Source: Leeuwenhoekiella parthenopeia
GTDB lineage: Bacteria; Bacteroidota; Bacteroidia; Flavobacteriales; Flavobacteriaceae
Direction: 5' to 3'
NCBI RefSeq assembly: GCF_020782115.1
Contig: NZ_JAJGMW010000006.1
Coordinates: 1-64,000 of the forward strand
Length of the DNA stretch: 64,000 nucleotides
Below, one piece after another: positions 36,026 to 45,389 of this stretch (positions are counted from its first letter, which is position 1; each line of letters opens with the position of its first letter). The notes beneath the pieces are model-generated. The model did no database searches. It was given only the letters and a program-made list of their open reading frames with translations, and was not told the DNA's origin. The position numbers and the translations under genes were made by a program.

Positions 36026-37873
36026 TTAAGATTTTAATACGCTAAACTCAATTTCTGAATCGCCGAAAACGGTATGGGTCTCTTTGCTGAAATCTTTAGC
36101 TTCAGCCTTATAAATATTAGGCACATATTGTTGCGGATTGCGGTCTATAAGCGGAAACCAGGTACTTTGTATCTGTATTTGCAGCTTATGCCCTTTTAAG
36201 AACGTGTGGTTAATACCTTGTAGTGTTAGGTTAACCGGAGTTTTTTGATTCGGCTCAAAAGCTTTGGGATCGCTGAAGCTTTCGCGAAAACGCCCGCGCA
36301 TCACCTCACTGCGCAGCATCATATGATAGTTGGCCATCTTGAGGTATTTCTGAGTTTCGGGATAATCAGGGGCGTCTGACGGGTACACGTCGATTACCTT
36401 AACAATCCAGTCTGCCGAAGAACCGGTAGTGGCTACCTGCAGTTTTGCCAGAATCTCGCCGCTTAAGGTCATATCTTCGGTTAAAACCGGAGTTTCAAAA
36501 ACCAAAACATCAGGTCTGCGGGCGGCAAAGCGCTGATCATCGGTCATATATTTTCTAGGGGTGAATACCATTTTGATATCTTCGGAATAGGGAACCGGTT
36601 TTGACGGATCGCTTACAAACGAATTGGCAAAAGCGGGATTGGCGGTTTGCGTCAGCATTTGATTTTCGCCCAAAAAGTAATGCACTTTTTCAGTAGTTGC
36701 TGCAGGCCATTCGGTATAACTATCCCATTCGCGGGCACCGGTATCGTACATCGAAGCTTCGGGCAGATCTAAATTGCCTTTACCGTCATTCTTTAGAAAA
36801 TGATTGAAAAAGCGGGTCTCGTAATTCTTCTGAAAATCGTCTGAAATTCCATCTCCAAAATAGACGTTACCAATAGCCTGACGCTCATTAGTGCGACTCC
36901 AATCGCCGTGACTCCACGGACCAAAAACCATTATGTTGTAATTGTCGCCGGTTTCTTCAATCATTCGGTAGGTGTTGAAGGGGCCGTATAAATCTTCGGC
37001 ATCAAACAAACCACCCACTACCATTACCGCAGGTTTGACGTCCTTTAGATGCTGAATGATTCCGCGACTGCGCCAAAACTCATCATAATTGGGATGGTCT
37101 TTAATCTGCTGCCAGAATACATTGTCTTCCTTGTAGTATTCATCGAGGTTGGTAAGCGGACCTGCATCCAGAAAAAACTGATACTGATCTTCGGAAGGCA
37201 ATTCGGGAAATTGATACCAGGCCTTGGTTGTAGGTTCGGTTTTCATATAACCAAACACCGAAATCGCACGCCAGTAGCTTTCCAGAAAGGCTCCATTGTG
37301 GTGAAAATCATCAAAGAAGAAATCGCCAATACAGGCCTGTGGCGAAGCCGCTTTTAGCGCCGGATGGCCACTCAATAGCGAGTAGGTCGCATAAAAACCG
37401 GGGTACGAAATTCCCCAGGTTCCCACATTACCGTTGTTGTTTGCTACATTATTCACCAGCCATTCGATCGTATCGTAGGTGTCGCTGGCCTCATCTATCT
37501 GATCGCCGGTTTTATTGGGGATAAAAGCGCGCATATTGTCGTAAACGCCCTCACTGTTCCAGCGGCCGCGCACATCCTGATGCACAAAAATATTTCCTTC
37601 TTCAACCAGATATTTATTGGGACCTATTCGGCCTTTAAAAACATCTGCTCCGTAAGGTGCGCAGCTGTATGGCGTACGCATCATCAGGATGGGATATTCC
37701 TGAGATTTATCTTTTGGTGAATATATGGTGGTATGCAGTGCTATACCATCGCGCATTTTTATCCTGACTTCCTGCTTGTCATAATGTTCTTTTACATATT
37801 CGGGAGTTTGGGCAAACAGGGATCCTGTTACTAAAAGCAGGCCTAAAGCCAGTAAAAATCGCAAATGATTCAT
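36026..37873 (-). CDS. CocE/NonD-family (S15-like) serine hydrolase, secreted
   Basis: 615 aa from the ATG at 37873, where MNHLRFLLALGLLLVTGSLF gives a signal peptide; the frame is open back to 37906 but that overlaps dsbD. The alpha/beta-hydrolase nucleophile lies in GTWGISYPGFYATYS (GxSYxG), the acid in MVVGGLFDAEDLYG and the His in FGPWSHGDW. The C-terminal jelly-roll domain (residues about 400-610) is the X-Pro dipeptidyl-peptidase C-terminal type. Known relatives hydrolyse X-Pro dipeptides, glutaryl-7-ACA or cocaine; the local substrate is open. Confidence 0.92.
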   Translation of the reverse strand: MNHLRFLLALGLLLVTGSLFAQTPEYVKEHYDKQEVRIKMRDGIALHTTIYSPKDKSQEYPILMMRTPYSCAPYGADVFKGRIGPNKYLVEEGNIFVHQDVRGRWNSEGVYDNMRAFIPNKTGDQIDEASDTYDTIEWLVNNVANNNGNVGTWGISYPGFYATYSLLSGHPALKAASPQACIGDFFFDDFHHNGAFLESYWRAISVFGYMKTEPTTKAWYQFPELPSEDQYQFFLDAGPLTNLDEYYKEDNVFWQQIKDHPNYDEFWRSRGIIQHLKDVKPAVMVVGGLFDAEDLYGPFNTYRMIEETGDNYNIMVFGPWSHGDWSRTNERQAIGNVYFGDGISDDFQKNYETRFFNHFLKNDGKGNLDLPEASMYDTGAREWDSYTEWPAATTEKVHYFLGENQMLTQTANPAFANSFVSDPSKPVPYSEDIKMVFTPRKYMTDDQRFAARRPDVLVFETPVLTEDMTLSGEILAKLQVATTGSSADWIVKVIDVYPSDAPDYPETQKYLKMANYHMMLRSEVMRGRFRESFSDPKAFEPNQKTPVNLTLQGINHTFLKGHKLQIQIQSTWFPLIDRNPQQYVPNIYKAEAKDFSKETHTVFGDSEIEFSVLKS

Positions 37874-37889
37874 AAATTTTCTTTTTAAA

Positions 37890-39902
37890 TTAATTCGTGT
37901 AAGCACCTATGCCCTCTTCAAGCCAGGCTTCAAATTCGTCAACATCGGGAGTGTAACCCACCGGTTTATTCAGTTCTGTTTCCGTTTTGGGATCAAGCAA
38001 CACATAATACGGCTGCGCGTTGATCTGGTATTTTCTAATTTGAAAATCACTCCATTTATTGCCCACCGTCTGAATGCGTTTTCCGGTGGTTTCACTAACA
38101 TACTGTTCGTCTTCCGGTAATTTTTCCTTCAGATCTACAAAAAGCGAAATCAGCACCACATCCTGTTGCAATTTCCCTAAAATCTGGGGCTCACCCCAAA
38201 CGCGTTCTTCCATCTTGCGGCAGTTTACGCAGGCCTTTCCTGTAAAATCGAGTAGTACGGGTTTGTTTTCCGCTTTCGCGAAAGCCAAACCGGCTTCATA
38301 ATCGGTAAAGGTTACAAGCTGATAAGGTCCTAACTCGGCTTCTTCGGGCAACTCGCCGTCCGGAAGGGCTGTCCCTCCCTTAGAATATCCCACGCCGTAA
38401 GGCGACTCACTGTAATTCATAGGAGGCGGAAAGCCGCTAATCAGTTTTAAAGGAGCTCCCCAAAGCCCCGGAACCAGGTAAATCGTAAACGTCAATGTAA
38501 AAAGTCCCAAAAGCAGTCTTCCGGTTGAAATATGAGGTAATGGTGAATCGTGAGCTGTGGTAAGTTTTCCAAACAAATACAGGCTCAATCCTATTCCCAG
38601 GGCAATCCAAATCGCCAGAAATACTTCACGTTCCAAAATATGCGCCTGTAAAACCAAATCGGCATTCGACAGAAATTTAAAAGCCAGCGCCAGTTCTAAA
38701 AAGCCTAAAACCACTTTAACCGAGTTGAGCCATCCGCCGGACTTGGGTAGCGAATTCAGCAAACCGGGAAAAAGGGCAAATAACGCAAACGGAATCGCAA
38801 TCGCCAGCGAAAAGCCCAGCATACCAATTATTGGCGCCAAACCTCCTTCTGCAGCAGCCTGAACCAGCAATGTACCCACGATAGGGCCCGTACAACTGAA
38901 GGAAACAATCGCCAGGGCCAGTGCCATAAAAAATATACCGATGATTCCGCCGCGATCTGCCTTACGGTCAACGGCATTGGCCCAGGAGTTGGGCAACATA
39001 ATCTCAAAAGCACCGAAAAAAGAAATGGCAAAAACCACCAGCAATGCAAAAAAGATCAGATTAAACCAGACGTTTGTAGAAAGTGCATTCAGGGCATCTG
39101 CGCCAAAAATCGCAGTAACGATGGTGCCCAGCAAAACATAGATTACCACGATAAAGATTCCGTATAAAATCGCATTGCGGCGACCCACGGCCAGATTTTT
39201 ACTTTGCTTGGTAAAAAAGCTTACCGTCATTGGGATCATTGGGAAGACGCAGGGCGTTAGTAACGCCAGGAAACCCGAGGCAAAGGCTACAAAAAAAAGC
39301 GTCCACAGGTCTTTTTGCTCTTCCTGTTTAACCACTTTTTCAACCGGCTCAATCTTGTCTACTTCCTTTTCGACTTCGCTGGCGGTGCCAAAAGATTCAA
39401 AAGCATTAAAATCGGCTACCACCGTGCCTTTCTTGTTTTCGAGATCAAAAACGATGTATTTCTCCTCGTTGATGCATACTTCCTTACACACCTGATAGGT
39501 CAGAATGAGTTTGACCAGTTTGGTATTTTCATTCGTTAGCGTGATATCCTGGGTTATTGTGGCTGTATCGGACCAAAAGGTTTCATCCACCTCAAAAATA
39601 TCGCTATACACCACTTCGGTTTCGCTTTCTTTAGCCGGACCGTCTAATGTGAAATCTTCACCGGCCTTAAGAAACTCCAGGGCTAATGGGATTGGCCCGG
39701 CAGGATCGGTAAACTGGGAGTAGATGTGCCATTCGGGTTCTATCTGCGCCTCCAGAATCAATTGGTAATGCGTGGCATCCTGTTGTTTTACTTTGGCCTC
39801 CCAGGTGGCGGGATTTTGTGTTCCTGATCCGGGTACAAAACCCTGAGCCTGTATGGCTAAAACAGAAAAAAAGGCAATAAGATACGTAATGTGCTTAATC
39901 AT
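37890..39902 (-). CDS. dsbD: DsbD-like thiol:disulfide interchange protein
   Basis: 670 aa. A signal segment ends AIQAQ. The N-terminal DsbD alpha domain holds the Cys pair in VCKEVCINEEKYIVF. The membrane core follows, with eight segments and the two conserved Cys in TPCVFPMIPMT and FSCTGPIVGT. The C-terminal thioredoxin domain carries CVNC (in LLDFTGKACVNCRKMEE). It carries electrons from cytoplasmic thioredoxin to periplasmic thiols (disulphide isomerases, cytochrome c maturation). The 5' end overlaps tilS by 8 bp and the gene continues into cocE after 16 bp. Confidence 0.94.
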   Translation of the reverse strand: MIKHITYLIAFFSVLAIQAQGFVPGSGTQNPATWEAKVKQQDATHYQLILEAQIEPEWHIYSQFTDPAGPIPLALEFLKAGEDFTLDGPAKESETEVVYSDIFEVDETFWSDTATITQDITLTNENTKLVKLILTYQVCKEVCINEEKYIVFDLENKKGTVVADFNAFESFGTASEVEKEVDKIEPVEKVVKQEEQKDLWTLFFVAFASGFLALLTPCVFPMIPMTVSFFTKQSKNLAVGRRNAILYGIFIVVIYVLLGTIVTAIFGADALNALSTNVWFNLIFFALLVVFAISFFGAFEIMLPNSWANAVDRKADRGGIIGIFFMALALAIVSFSCTGPIVGTLLVQAAAEGGLAPIIGMLGFSLAIAIPFALFALFPGLLNSLPKSGGWLNSVKVVLGFLELALAFKFLSNADLVLQAHILEREVFLAIWIALGIGLSLYLFGKLTTAHDSPLPHISTGRLLLGLFTLTFTIYLVPGLWGAPLKLISGFPPPMNYSESPYGVGYSKGGTALPDGELPEEAELGPYQLVTFTDYEAGLAFAKAENKPVLLDFTGKACVNCRKMEERVWGEPQILGKLQQDVVLISLFVDLKEKLPEDEQYVSETTGKRIQTVGNKWSDFQIRKYQINAQPYYVLLDPKTETELNKPVGYTPDVDEFEAWLEEGIGAYTN

Positions 39903-41211
39903 AATGAGCAGTTATTTTTACAAAACGGGTGGTAGCTTGTGTGACTTTAAAACGATCGTCGCTGCGTACATTAACAACCCAGATGATTTCATCGCCGGAA
40001 CACACCACCCAAACGGCTTCTTTCTGAACCGCAGAGTATTTTAAATCTTTAAATAGTTTACTAAGCTTCTTCTTTTTGCCCTGCATCCCAAAGGGATAAA
40101 ACGCATCGCCTTCCTGCCATCTGCGCACGCGAAGCGGATAGTGAAGCAAGCTAGCATCAAAAATAGCCTCGTTTGGACTACAATCCTCAAAATTTTCAGG
40201 CTTTTGCTGCACGAGCGTCAAACCGGGCAGGGCCAAACGGCTGTCTTCAGAATCTAATTTATAATCCTGCTGCGTATCGGCTTTCAATTCGGTAAGAATT
40301 AAAACATCACGGTCTTTGATCAGCCGGTAATCGCCCGAACTCACATATTTACCGGACTGTGCGTCTAGCAGGGCATAAATATCGTCCCAGGCGGTAAAGC
40401 CAAAACCCTTCAGCAATTGATACAAAACTGCTTTGGTATGCGGTACTTTCTTCAATTCGCTTATGCTTAGGTCATAACCTTTAAAAGACTGATTTACAAT
40501 TTTTGAATATAAAAAGGCCGTGTAATCCTCAAGTAAATCCTGAGTTTCCCGAAGGTGCACCAGGGTGTTTTGAAATCCGTTTAAAAAATTGGCATTCGCT
40601 TCCGTCAATGCCGGAATGGCATGATGCCGCAGGTGATTGCGCAGGTACTTGTCTGAAGCATTGCTGCTGTCTTCGCGCCAGCTTATGCCCTGCTCTTCCG
40701 CATAGGTTTTAATTTGCTCACGCGAAAAGTTTAAAAGCGGCCGCACTACCCGCCTGTTGGTTTCCGGAATTCCGGTAAGGCCGTCGATGCCCGTTCCCCT
40801 GCCCAGATTGATGAGGAAGGTTTCCAGATCGTCCTGCGCATGGTGCGCCGTCAGGATATACTCAAAACCGTTCCGGGTGCAGAGCTCTTCAAACCAGGAA
40901 TAGCGCAGTTCACGCGCGGCCATTTGAATGGAAATCTTTTCCGCAGCCGCGAAAACTTCGGTATCAAACGCCTGAATAAAAACAGGTTTGGAGAAGCCGG
41001 AAGCCAACTCCGATACAAAAACGGCATCGGCATCGCTTTCGCTTCCGCGCAGCTTAAAATTGCAGTGCGCAATGGTAAAATCAAGCCCGGTTTCCTGACA
41101 CAGATGCGCAAGCACCGTGCTGTCGAGACCACCACTAACCGCCACCAAAACGGGTTTGTCTTTCAAAAACGAAAACGTGGAATCAATAAGCGTGGCAAAA
41201 GCTTTTTTCAT
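39895..41211 (-). CDS. tilS: tRNA(Ile)-lysidine synthetase TilS
   Basis: 438 aa from the ATG at 41211 (MKKAFATLIDSTFSFLKD). The frame is open to 41244, but that ATG lies upstream of the TATATTTG promoter box at 41218-41225, which makes the later start more likely. The N-type ATP pyrophosphatase motif SGGLDSTVLAHL is near the N-terminus, then HCNFKLRGSESDADA and HHAQDDLETFLINL. The C-terminal domain reads YPLRVRRWQEGDAFYPFGM. TilS converts C34 of the AUA-reading tRNA-Ile to lysidine and is essential. It is first gene of the operon with dsbD. Confidence 0.95.
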   Translation of the reverse strand: MKKAFATLIDSTFSFLKDKPVLVAVSGGLDSTVLAHLCQETGLDFTIAHCNFKLRGSESDADAVFVSELASGFSKPVFIQAFDTEVFAAAEKISIQMAARELRYSWFEELCTRNGFEYILTAHHAQDDLETFLINLGRGTGIDGLTGIPETNRRVVRPLLNFSREQIKTYAEEQGISWREDSSNASDKYLRNHLRHHAIPALTEANANFLNGFQNTLVHLRETQDLLEDYTAFLYSKIVNQSFKGYDLSISELKKVPHTKAVLYQLLKGFGFTAWDDIYALLDAQSGKYVSSGDYRLIKDRDVLILTELKADTQQDYKLDSEDSRLALPGLTLVQQKPENFEDCSPNEAIFDASLLHYPLRVRRWQEGDAFYPFGMQGKKKKLSKLFKDLKYSAVQKEAVWVVCSGDEIIWVVNVRSDDRFKVTQATTRFVKITAHYD

Positions 41212-41217
41212 GGACCC

Positions 41218-41225
41218 CAAATATA
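41218..41225 (-). promoter_or_regulatory. TAnnTTTG promoter element of the tilS operon
   Basis: Minus-strand TATATTTG fits the flavobacterial -7 consensus and lies seven bases before the preferred tilS start, implying a leaderless or nearly leaderless transcript. A TTG -33 partner at the canonical 17-23 bp spacing is not seen (nearest CAA/TTG at about 29 bp). Confidence 0.45.
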
Positions 41226-41294
41226 CAATTTTAGCCGGGTGCACTTTTATTTAGCAATTGGGATTTATGCGCTCTAAGTCTAAAGTGCTATTTT

Positions 41295-41302
41295 TAGCTT
41301 TG
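41295..41302 (+). promoter_or_regulatory. TAnnTTTG promoter element of the SulP gene
   Basis: TAGCTTTG matches the -7 consensus exactly and gives a leader of about 55 bases before the TTG start codon at 41365. The -33 TTG is not well placed. Confidence 0.4.
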
Positions 41303-41364
41303 TAACTCAGGTTACCGGTCAACAGCCCGGCGTCAGTTAATTTTACAGTCTTAAAAAACGAAAT

Positions 41365-43080
41365 TTGAAAGCTTACTTCCCCATACTCACCTGGCTGCCG
41401 CGCTACAAACGCACCTATCTTTCCGGCGATATATCTGCCGGGCTTACGGTAGGCATAATGCTTATTCCGCAGGGTATGGCCTATGCGATGATCGCCGGCC
41501 TCCCTCCTGTTTACGGACTTTACGCTGCCCTGATTCCCCAAATCATCTATGCGATTATGGGAACTTCGCGGCAAATCGCAATTGGTCCTGTAGCGATGGA
41601 CTCGCTTTTGATCGCTTCCGGTCTGGGAGCGCTTTCGATTTCGGGGATTGAGAATTACATCGCGATGGCAATTTTCCTATCCTTATTTATTGGAACGATT
41701 CAGGTTTTACTGGGTTTCCTGAAAATGGGGTTTCTGGTCAATTTTCTGTCTCGTCCCGTAATCAGTGGCTTTACCTCGGCCGCAGCACTTATAATCGGGA
41801 TCAGCCAGCTGAAGCATTTGCTGGGCATTTCCATAAGCAGTAACAAAACCCTGCCCATTCTTAAACAAACTTTTTCGCAGCTAGACCAGATCAATCCGCT
41901 GGCAGTGGTAGTAGGTCTCAGCGGAATTGGAATTATGCTCCTGCTCAAACGCATACACAGTCAGATTCCCACAGCGATTGTGGTGGTTATACTGGGGATT
42001 GCTTTGGCGTATTTTACGCCTATCACCGATTATGGTCTGCAATTGGTAGGTAAAATCCCTGAAGGGCTTCCCGGGTTTCAGGTGCCTGAAATTCCCTGGT
42101 CTGAGCTGGGCCAACTCTTCACTTTGGCGCTGGCTATGGCGCTCATCGCTTTTATGGAAGTGGTTTCTATAGGCAAAGCTCTTGAAGAAAAAGTGAAAAC
42201 CAGCAGGCTTGTTCCAAATCAGGAGCTTATTGCACTGGGTACCGGCAATATCGTAGGCTCGTTTTTTCAGTGTTATCCTACCACGGCGGGATTTAGCCGT
42301 ACTGCGGTTAATTTTCAGGCAGGGGCCAAAACTGGCGTGGCGGCATTAATCAGTGCGGCCTTAGTGGGGCTTACCCTACTCTTTCTAACTCCGGTTTTTT
42401 ACTATTTGCCTAATGCCATCTTGGCTTCAATTATTATGCTGGCGATCACCAGTCTGATCGATTTAAAATATCCGAAAGAACTGTATAAAAATCAAAAAGA
42501 TGAGTTTGCCCTGCTTATCGTAACCTTCTTGATTACTTTGTTTGTGGGCATCCAGGAAGGAATTATTCTGGGCGTGCTGTTCTCCCTGCTGCTTATGGTG
42601 TACCGAACTTCAAAGCCGCATATGGCGGTTTTGGGGCAGATTAAAGGCACCACCTATTTTAAAAACGTCAACCGTTTTGCAACAGATATTATTGAACGTA
42701 AGGATATTCTGGTGGTACGCTTTGACGCCCAGTTATTTTTCGGCAATAAAGATTATTTTTACAGCGAGCTCAATAAGCACATTATGAGCAAGGGACCTCA
42801 GCTAAAAACCGTAATCATCAATGCTGAAGCCATCAATTATATCGACAGCAGTGCGATTTATATTCTTAAGCATTTGATTTTAGAGCTTCGCGAAAAAGAT
42901 ATCCAACTGATGATTGCAGCCGCAACAGGCCCTACACGGGATATTCTCTTTAAAACCGGAGTGACCGAAATGCTGGGTCCTGAAAATCTGTTTGTTCGTG
43001 TAGTTGAAGCGGTAGAGTTTATTGATGGCATACACCCCCGCACCGAAATTGAAGACCGGGTATCGCGGCAGTCGTTTTGA
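41365..43080 (+). CDS. SulP-family anion transporter with STAS domain
   Basis: 571 aa, starting at TTG (41365); no in-frame ATG gives a better start, since MKAYFPILTWLPRYKRTYLS is the usual SulP opening. The motif GLTVGIMLIPQGMAYAMIAGLPPVYGLYA is diagnostic of SLC26/SulP proteins, with about 12-14 membrane segments to residue 430. The C-terminal STAS domain (DILVVRFDAQLFFGNKDYF ... IDSSAIYILKHL) is intact. Members carry sulphate, bicarbonate or other anions; the substrate is not predictable. It is monocistronic. Confidence 0.93.
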   Translation: MKAYFPILTWLPRYKRTYLSGDISAGLTVGIMLIPQGMAYAMIAGLPPVYGLYAALIPQIIYAIMGTSRQIAIGPVAMDSLLIASGLGALSISGIENYIAMAIFLSLFIGTIQVLLGFLKMGFLVNFLSRPVISGFTSAAALIIGISQLKHLLGISISSNKTLPILKQTFSQLDQINPLAVVVGLSGIGIMLLLKRIHSQIPTAIVVVILGIALAYFTPITDYGLQLVGKIPEGLPGFQVPEIPWSELGQLFTLALAMALIAFMEVVSIGKALEEKVKTSRLVPNQELIALGTGNIVGSFFQCYPTTAGFSRTAVNFQAGAKTGVAALISAALVGLTLLFLTPVFYYLPNAILASIIMLAITSLIDLKYPKELYKNQKDEFALLIVTFLITLFVGIQEGIILGVLFSLLLMVYRTSKPHMAVLGQIKGTTYFKNVNRFATDIIERKDILVVRFDAQLFFGNKDYFYSELNKHIMSKGPQLKTVIINAEAINYIDSSAIYILKHLILELREKDIQLMIAAATGPTRDILFKTGVTEMLGPENLFVRVVEAVEFIDGIHPRTEIEDRVSRQSF

Positions 43081-43084
43081 GTTT

Positions 43085-43370
43085 GGGTTTTCTGTTTTCT
43101 GTTTTCTGTTTTCTGTTTTCTTTTTCTAATATCTTAAACAAAAGTTGAATCGTGTAAAGGTTGAATCGTTGAATCGTATTGTTCAAACACTTCTCACCTC
43201 TTACTTTTTACTTGCCGGTTTTCCGTTTTTTTAAGCTGTTAAAAATAGTTGAATCGTGAAAAGGTTTAACCGTTGAATCGCATTATTTAAACACTTCTCA
43301 CCATTTACCACTAACCTTATACTCTTTGTTCTCTGTTCTCTGTTCTCTGTTCTCTGTTCTCTGTTCTTAA
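43085..43370. repeat. Short-period runs and an imperfect 100-bp duplication
   Basis: TTTTCTG is repeated five or so times at 43088-43123 and TTCTCTG at 43328-43366. Between them, GTTGAATCGT/GTTGAATCG words recur (43144-43178 and 43247-43281), each followed by ACACTTCTCACC, giving an imperfect duplication with about 100-bp period. No gene or hairpin of terminator quality is seen for the SulP gene. Confidence 0.7.
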
Positions 43371-43428
43371 ATAAACTATCTCTGATTTCATATATAAATA
43401 CAAAACCCGAACACGGAACTCCGAACCC

Positions 43429-44382
43429 TTAATTAAACCTGTACGTACCGGCGACGATGATAAAGCGATGCGGTTTGTTGCCTTCGATTTCGCCTTCGGT
43501 GTAATTCCATTTCATACCCAGCGTATAGCGTTTACTGGCAAAAAAGAGTCCGATATTCCCGTTAAAAATACTGTGATTCACGAGGTCTTGAGGTACTACT
43601 TTCACCCCGTTTGCATCGGCCTTTTCTATGGTGGCATTATAGGCCGAAAAATGCATATTCACCCCGGCTTCGAGGAAAAATTCGGTTTCTCCCCTGCCGA
43701 ACAAACTTTGCTGCCGGGCTACAGATTGGGAAATGGGCAAAAATTTACCGATACGAAAATTAAGTCCGGCTTCGGCAAAATTAAAGATCGTACCTGCCGA
43801 AGCGCGCCCGAGTGCATAGAGACTAAACCAATCCTGAGTAATTAAGTCCTGAGCATATTCCGCACGAATATTAATCCCAAAGGTGTTGGGAATCTGATTC
43901 TCCCAATTGTCTACAAAAATGTCTTTCGAAAAATACTCGTGTATAAAATTCTGAATTTCCCCGGCCTGTACCGCCGGTCCCAAAATACCCAGATCGAGCT
44001 TAAACTGCACGTAAGACTTTTCAAACGCATAATTGGTCGCAAAATCAAAATAACCCCAGCCTGCATAGGGCTGCCGGGTTCGTACAATTTGAAACGTCCT
44101 GGCATAGTCGGGCGTATAAGCCTGTACGTGAGCCCCTATCCCGTGACTGAAGGCTGTTTTCTGCGGGAAAATTTTGGAAAGGAAATTTTCATTTAAGGGC
44201 TTCCAATTGAACGCAGCGTGAATGCCGTAGGTATAATGCCAGTCTGTACGCGCCCCAAAAACGGTAAAATCATTATCGTGACCCAGCAGGATTTCGTACC
44301 GATAACCCGGGGTTTCCTGAGCTTTTACCACAAAATTAAAAAGCAGGACCGCAATGAAGCATATCCTTTGGCTAAGGTTCAT
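43429..44382 (-). CDS. LpxR-family lipid A deacylase-like outer-membrane protein
   Basis: 317 aa with a signal peptide ending VVKAQ. The N-terminal LLGHDNDFTVFGARTDWHYTYG fits the LpxR block in which Asn/Asp bind Ca2+ and His/Tyr act. RQPYAGWGYFDF and LGILGPAVQAGEIQNFIHE follow, both typical of the family, and the protein ends with an aromatic-rich beta strand. LpxR removes the 3'-acyloxyacyl chain of lipid A; in Bacteroidota the role is inferred from family. It is monocistronic. Confidence 0.85.
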   Translation of the reverse strand: MNLSQRICFIAVLLFNFVVKAQETPGYRYEILLGHDNDFTVFGARTDWHYTYGIHAAFNWKPLNENFLSKIFPQKTAFSHGIGAHVQAYTPDYARTFQIVRTRQPYAGWGYFDFATNYAFEKSYVQFKLDLGILGPAVQAGEIQNFIHEYFSKDIFVDNWENQIPNTFGINIRAEYAQDLITQDWFSLYALGRASAGTIFNFAEAGLNFRIGKFLPISQSVARQQSLFGRGETEFFLEAGVNMHFSAYNATIEKADANGVKVVPQDLVNHSIFNGNIGLFFASKRYTLGMKWNYTEGEIEGNKPHRFIIVAGTYRFN

Positions 44383-44496
44383 TAGGGGAATCTAAAATAG
44401 GGACATAATACCACATTTCTCAAATGCTTCAAAAGCAACATTCAATTTGTAACGCTAGTTACGTAATTCTTTTGAAATGCTTACGACCTTTGTTTT

Positions 44497-45372
44497 ATGA
44501 ATGACTACTTAAAAATCATCAGCGATTCGTTTACCGGTTACTTCAAGTATCTGGTTGATGAAATCACCAATCCGGGCTGGACCAATTATTTCTACTGGTT
44601 GCTGGGGCTTTCGCTATTGGTTTTTACTTTAGAAGTGGTCATTCCCTGGCGGAAGAAGCAGTCGGTTTTCAGGAAAGGATTTTGGCTTGACGCTTTTTAC
44701 GTAGTGTTCAATTTCTTCCTGTTCTCGCTTATAGGTTACAATGCCCTTTCAAACGTGGGCGTGGCCTTATTCAATGATTTTTTGGGTCTTTTTGGCATCA
44801 CCAATATCGTAGCTGTTGAGGTAAACACGCTTCCGGTATGGGCGCAATTGCTGCTGATGTTTGTGATCGCCGATTTTATACAATGGAATGTGCACCGACT
44901 CTTACACCGGGTGCCCTGGCTGTGGAAGTTTCACCAGATACATCACAGCGTGAAGGAAATGGGTTTTGCTGCGCAGTTTCGCTTCCACTTTGTGGAAACT
45001 TTAGTCTATAAAAGCATTCAGTACATTCCGCTGGCGATGATAGGCTTTGGGATCGAACAGTTTTTTGTGGTGCATATGTTTGCCGTATTTGTGGGGCATC
45101 TCAATCACGCCAATCTGGACTGGAGTTACGGGAAGCTGGGCTATATTTTCAACAATCCACGGATGCATATCTGGCATCACGCCAAAGAATTGCCCCCGCA
45201 GCATCGTTACGGGATGAATTTTGGTCTTACGCTCAGCATCTGGGATTACCTGTTTAAAACCGCTTATGTTCCGCATAGCGGAAAAGACATCGAAATCGGT
45301 TTTCACGGAGATGAGCAGTTTCCGGAAGATTTTGCCGGGCAGGTTAAATATCCGTTTTCTTCTAAAAACTAA
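44497..45372 (+). CDS. Sterol desaturase/fatty acid hydroxylase-family membrane enzyme
   Basis: 291 aa with four or more membrane segments. The eight-His di-iron pattern is visible: HRLLHRVPWLWKFHQIHHSV (HxxxH and HxxHH), then HLNHANLDW and MHIWHHAKE. Such enzymes hydroxylate or desaturate lipids, carotenoids or hopanoids using O2. The physiological substrate is unknown. It stands alone between divergent and convergent neighbours. Confidence 0.9.
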   Translation: MNDYLKIISDSFTGYFKYLVDEITNPGWTNYFYWLLGLSLLVFTLEVVIPWRKKQSVFRKGFWLDAFYVVFNFFLFSLIGYNALSNVGVALFNDFLGLFGITNIVAVEVNTLPVWAQLLLMFVIADFIQWNVHRLLHRVPWLWKFHQIHHSVKEMGFAAQFRFHFVETLVYKSIQYIPLAMIGFGIEQFFVVHMFAVFVGHLNHANLDWSYGKLGYIFNNPRMHIWHHAKELPPQHRYGMNFGLTLSIWDYLFKTAYVPHSGKDIEIGFHGDEQFPEDFAGQVKYPFSSKN

Positions 45373-45389
45373 TTTTAGGACCTCCAAAA

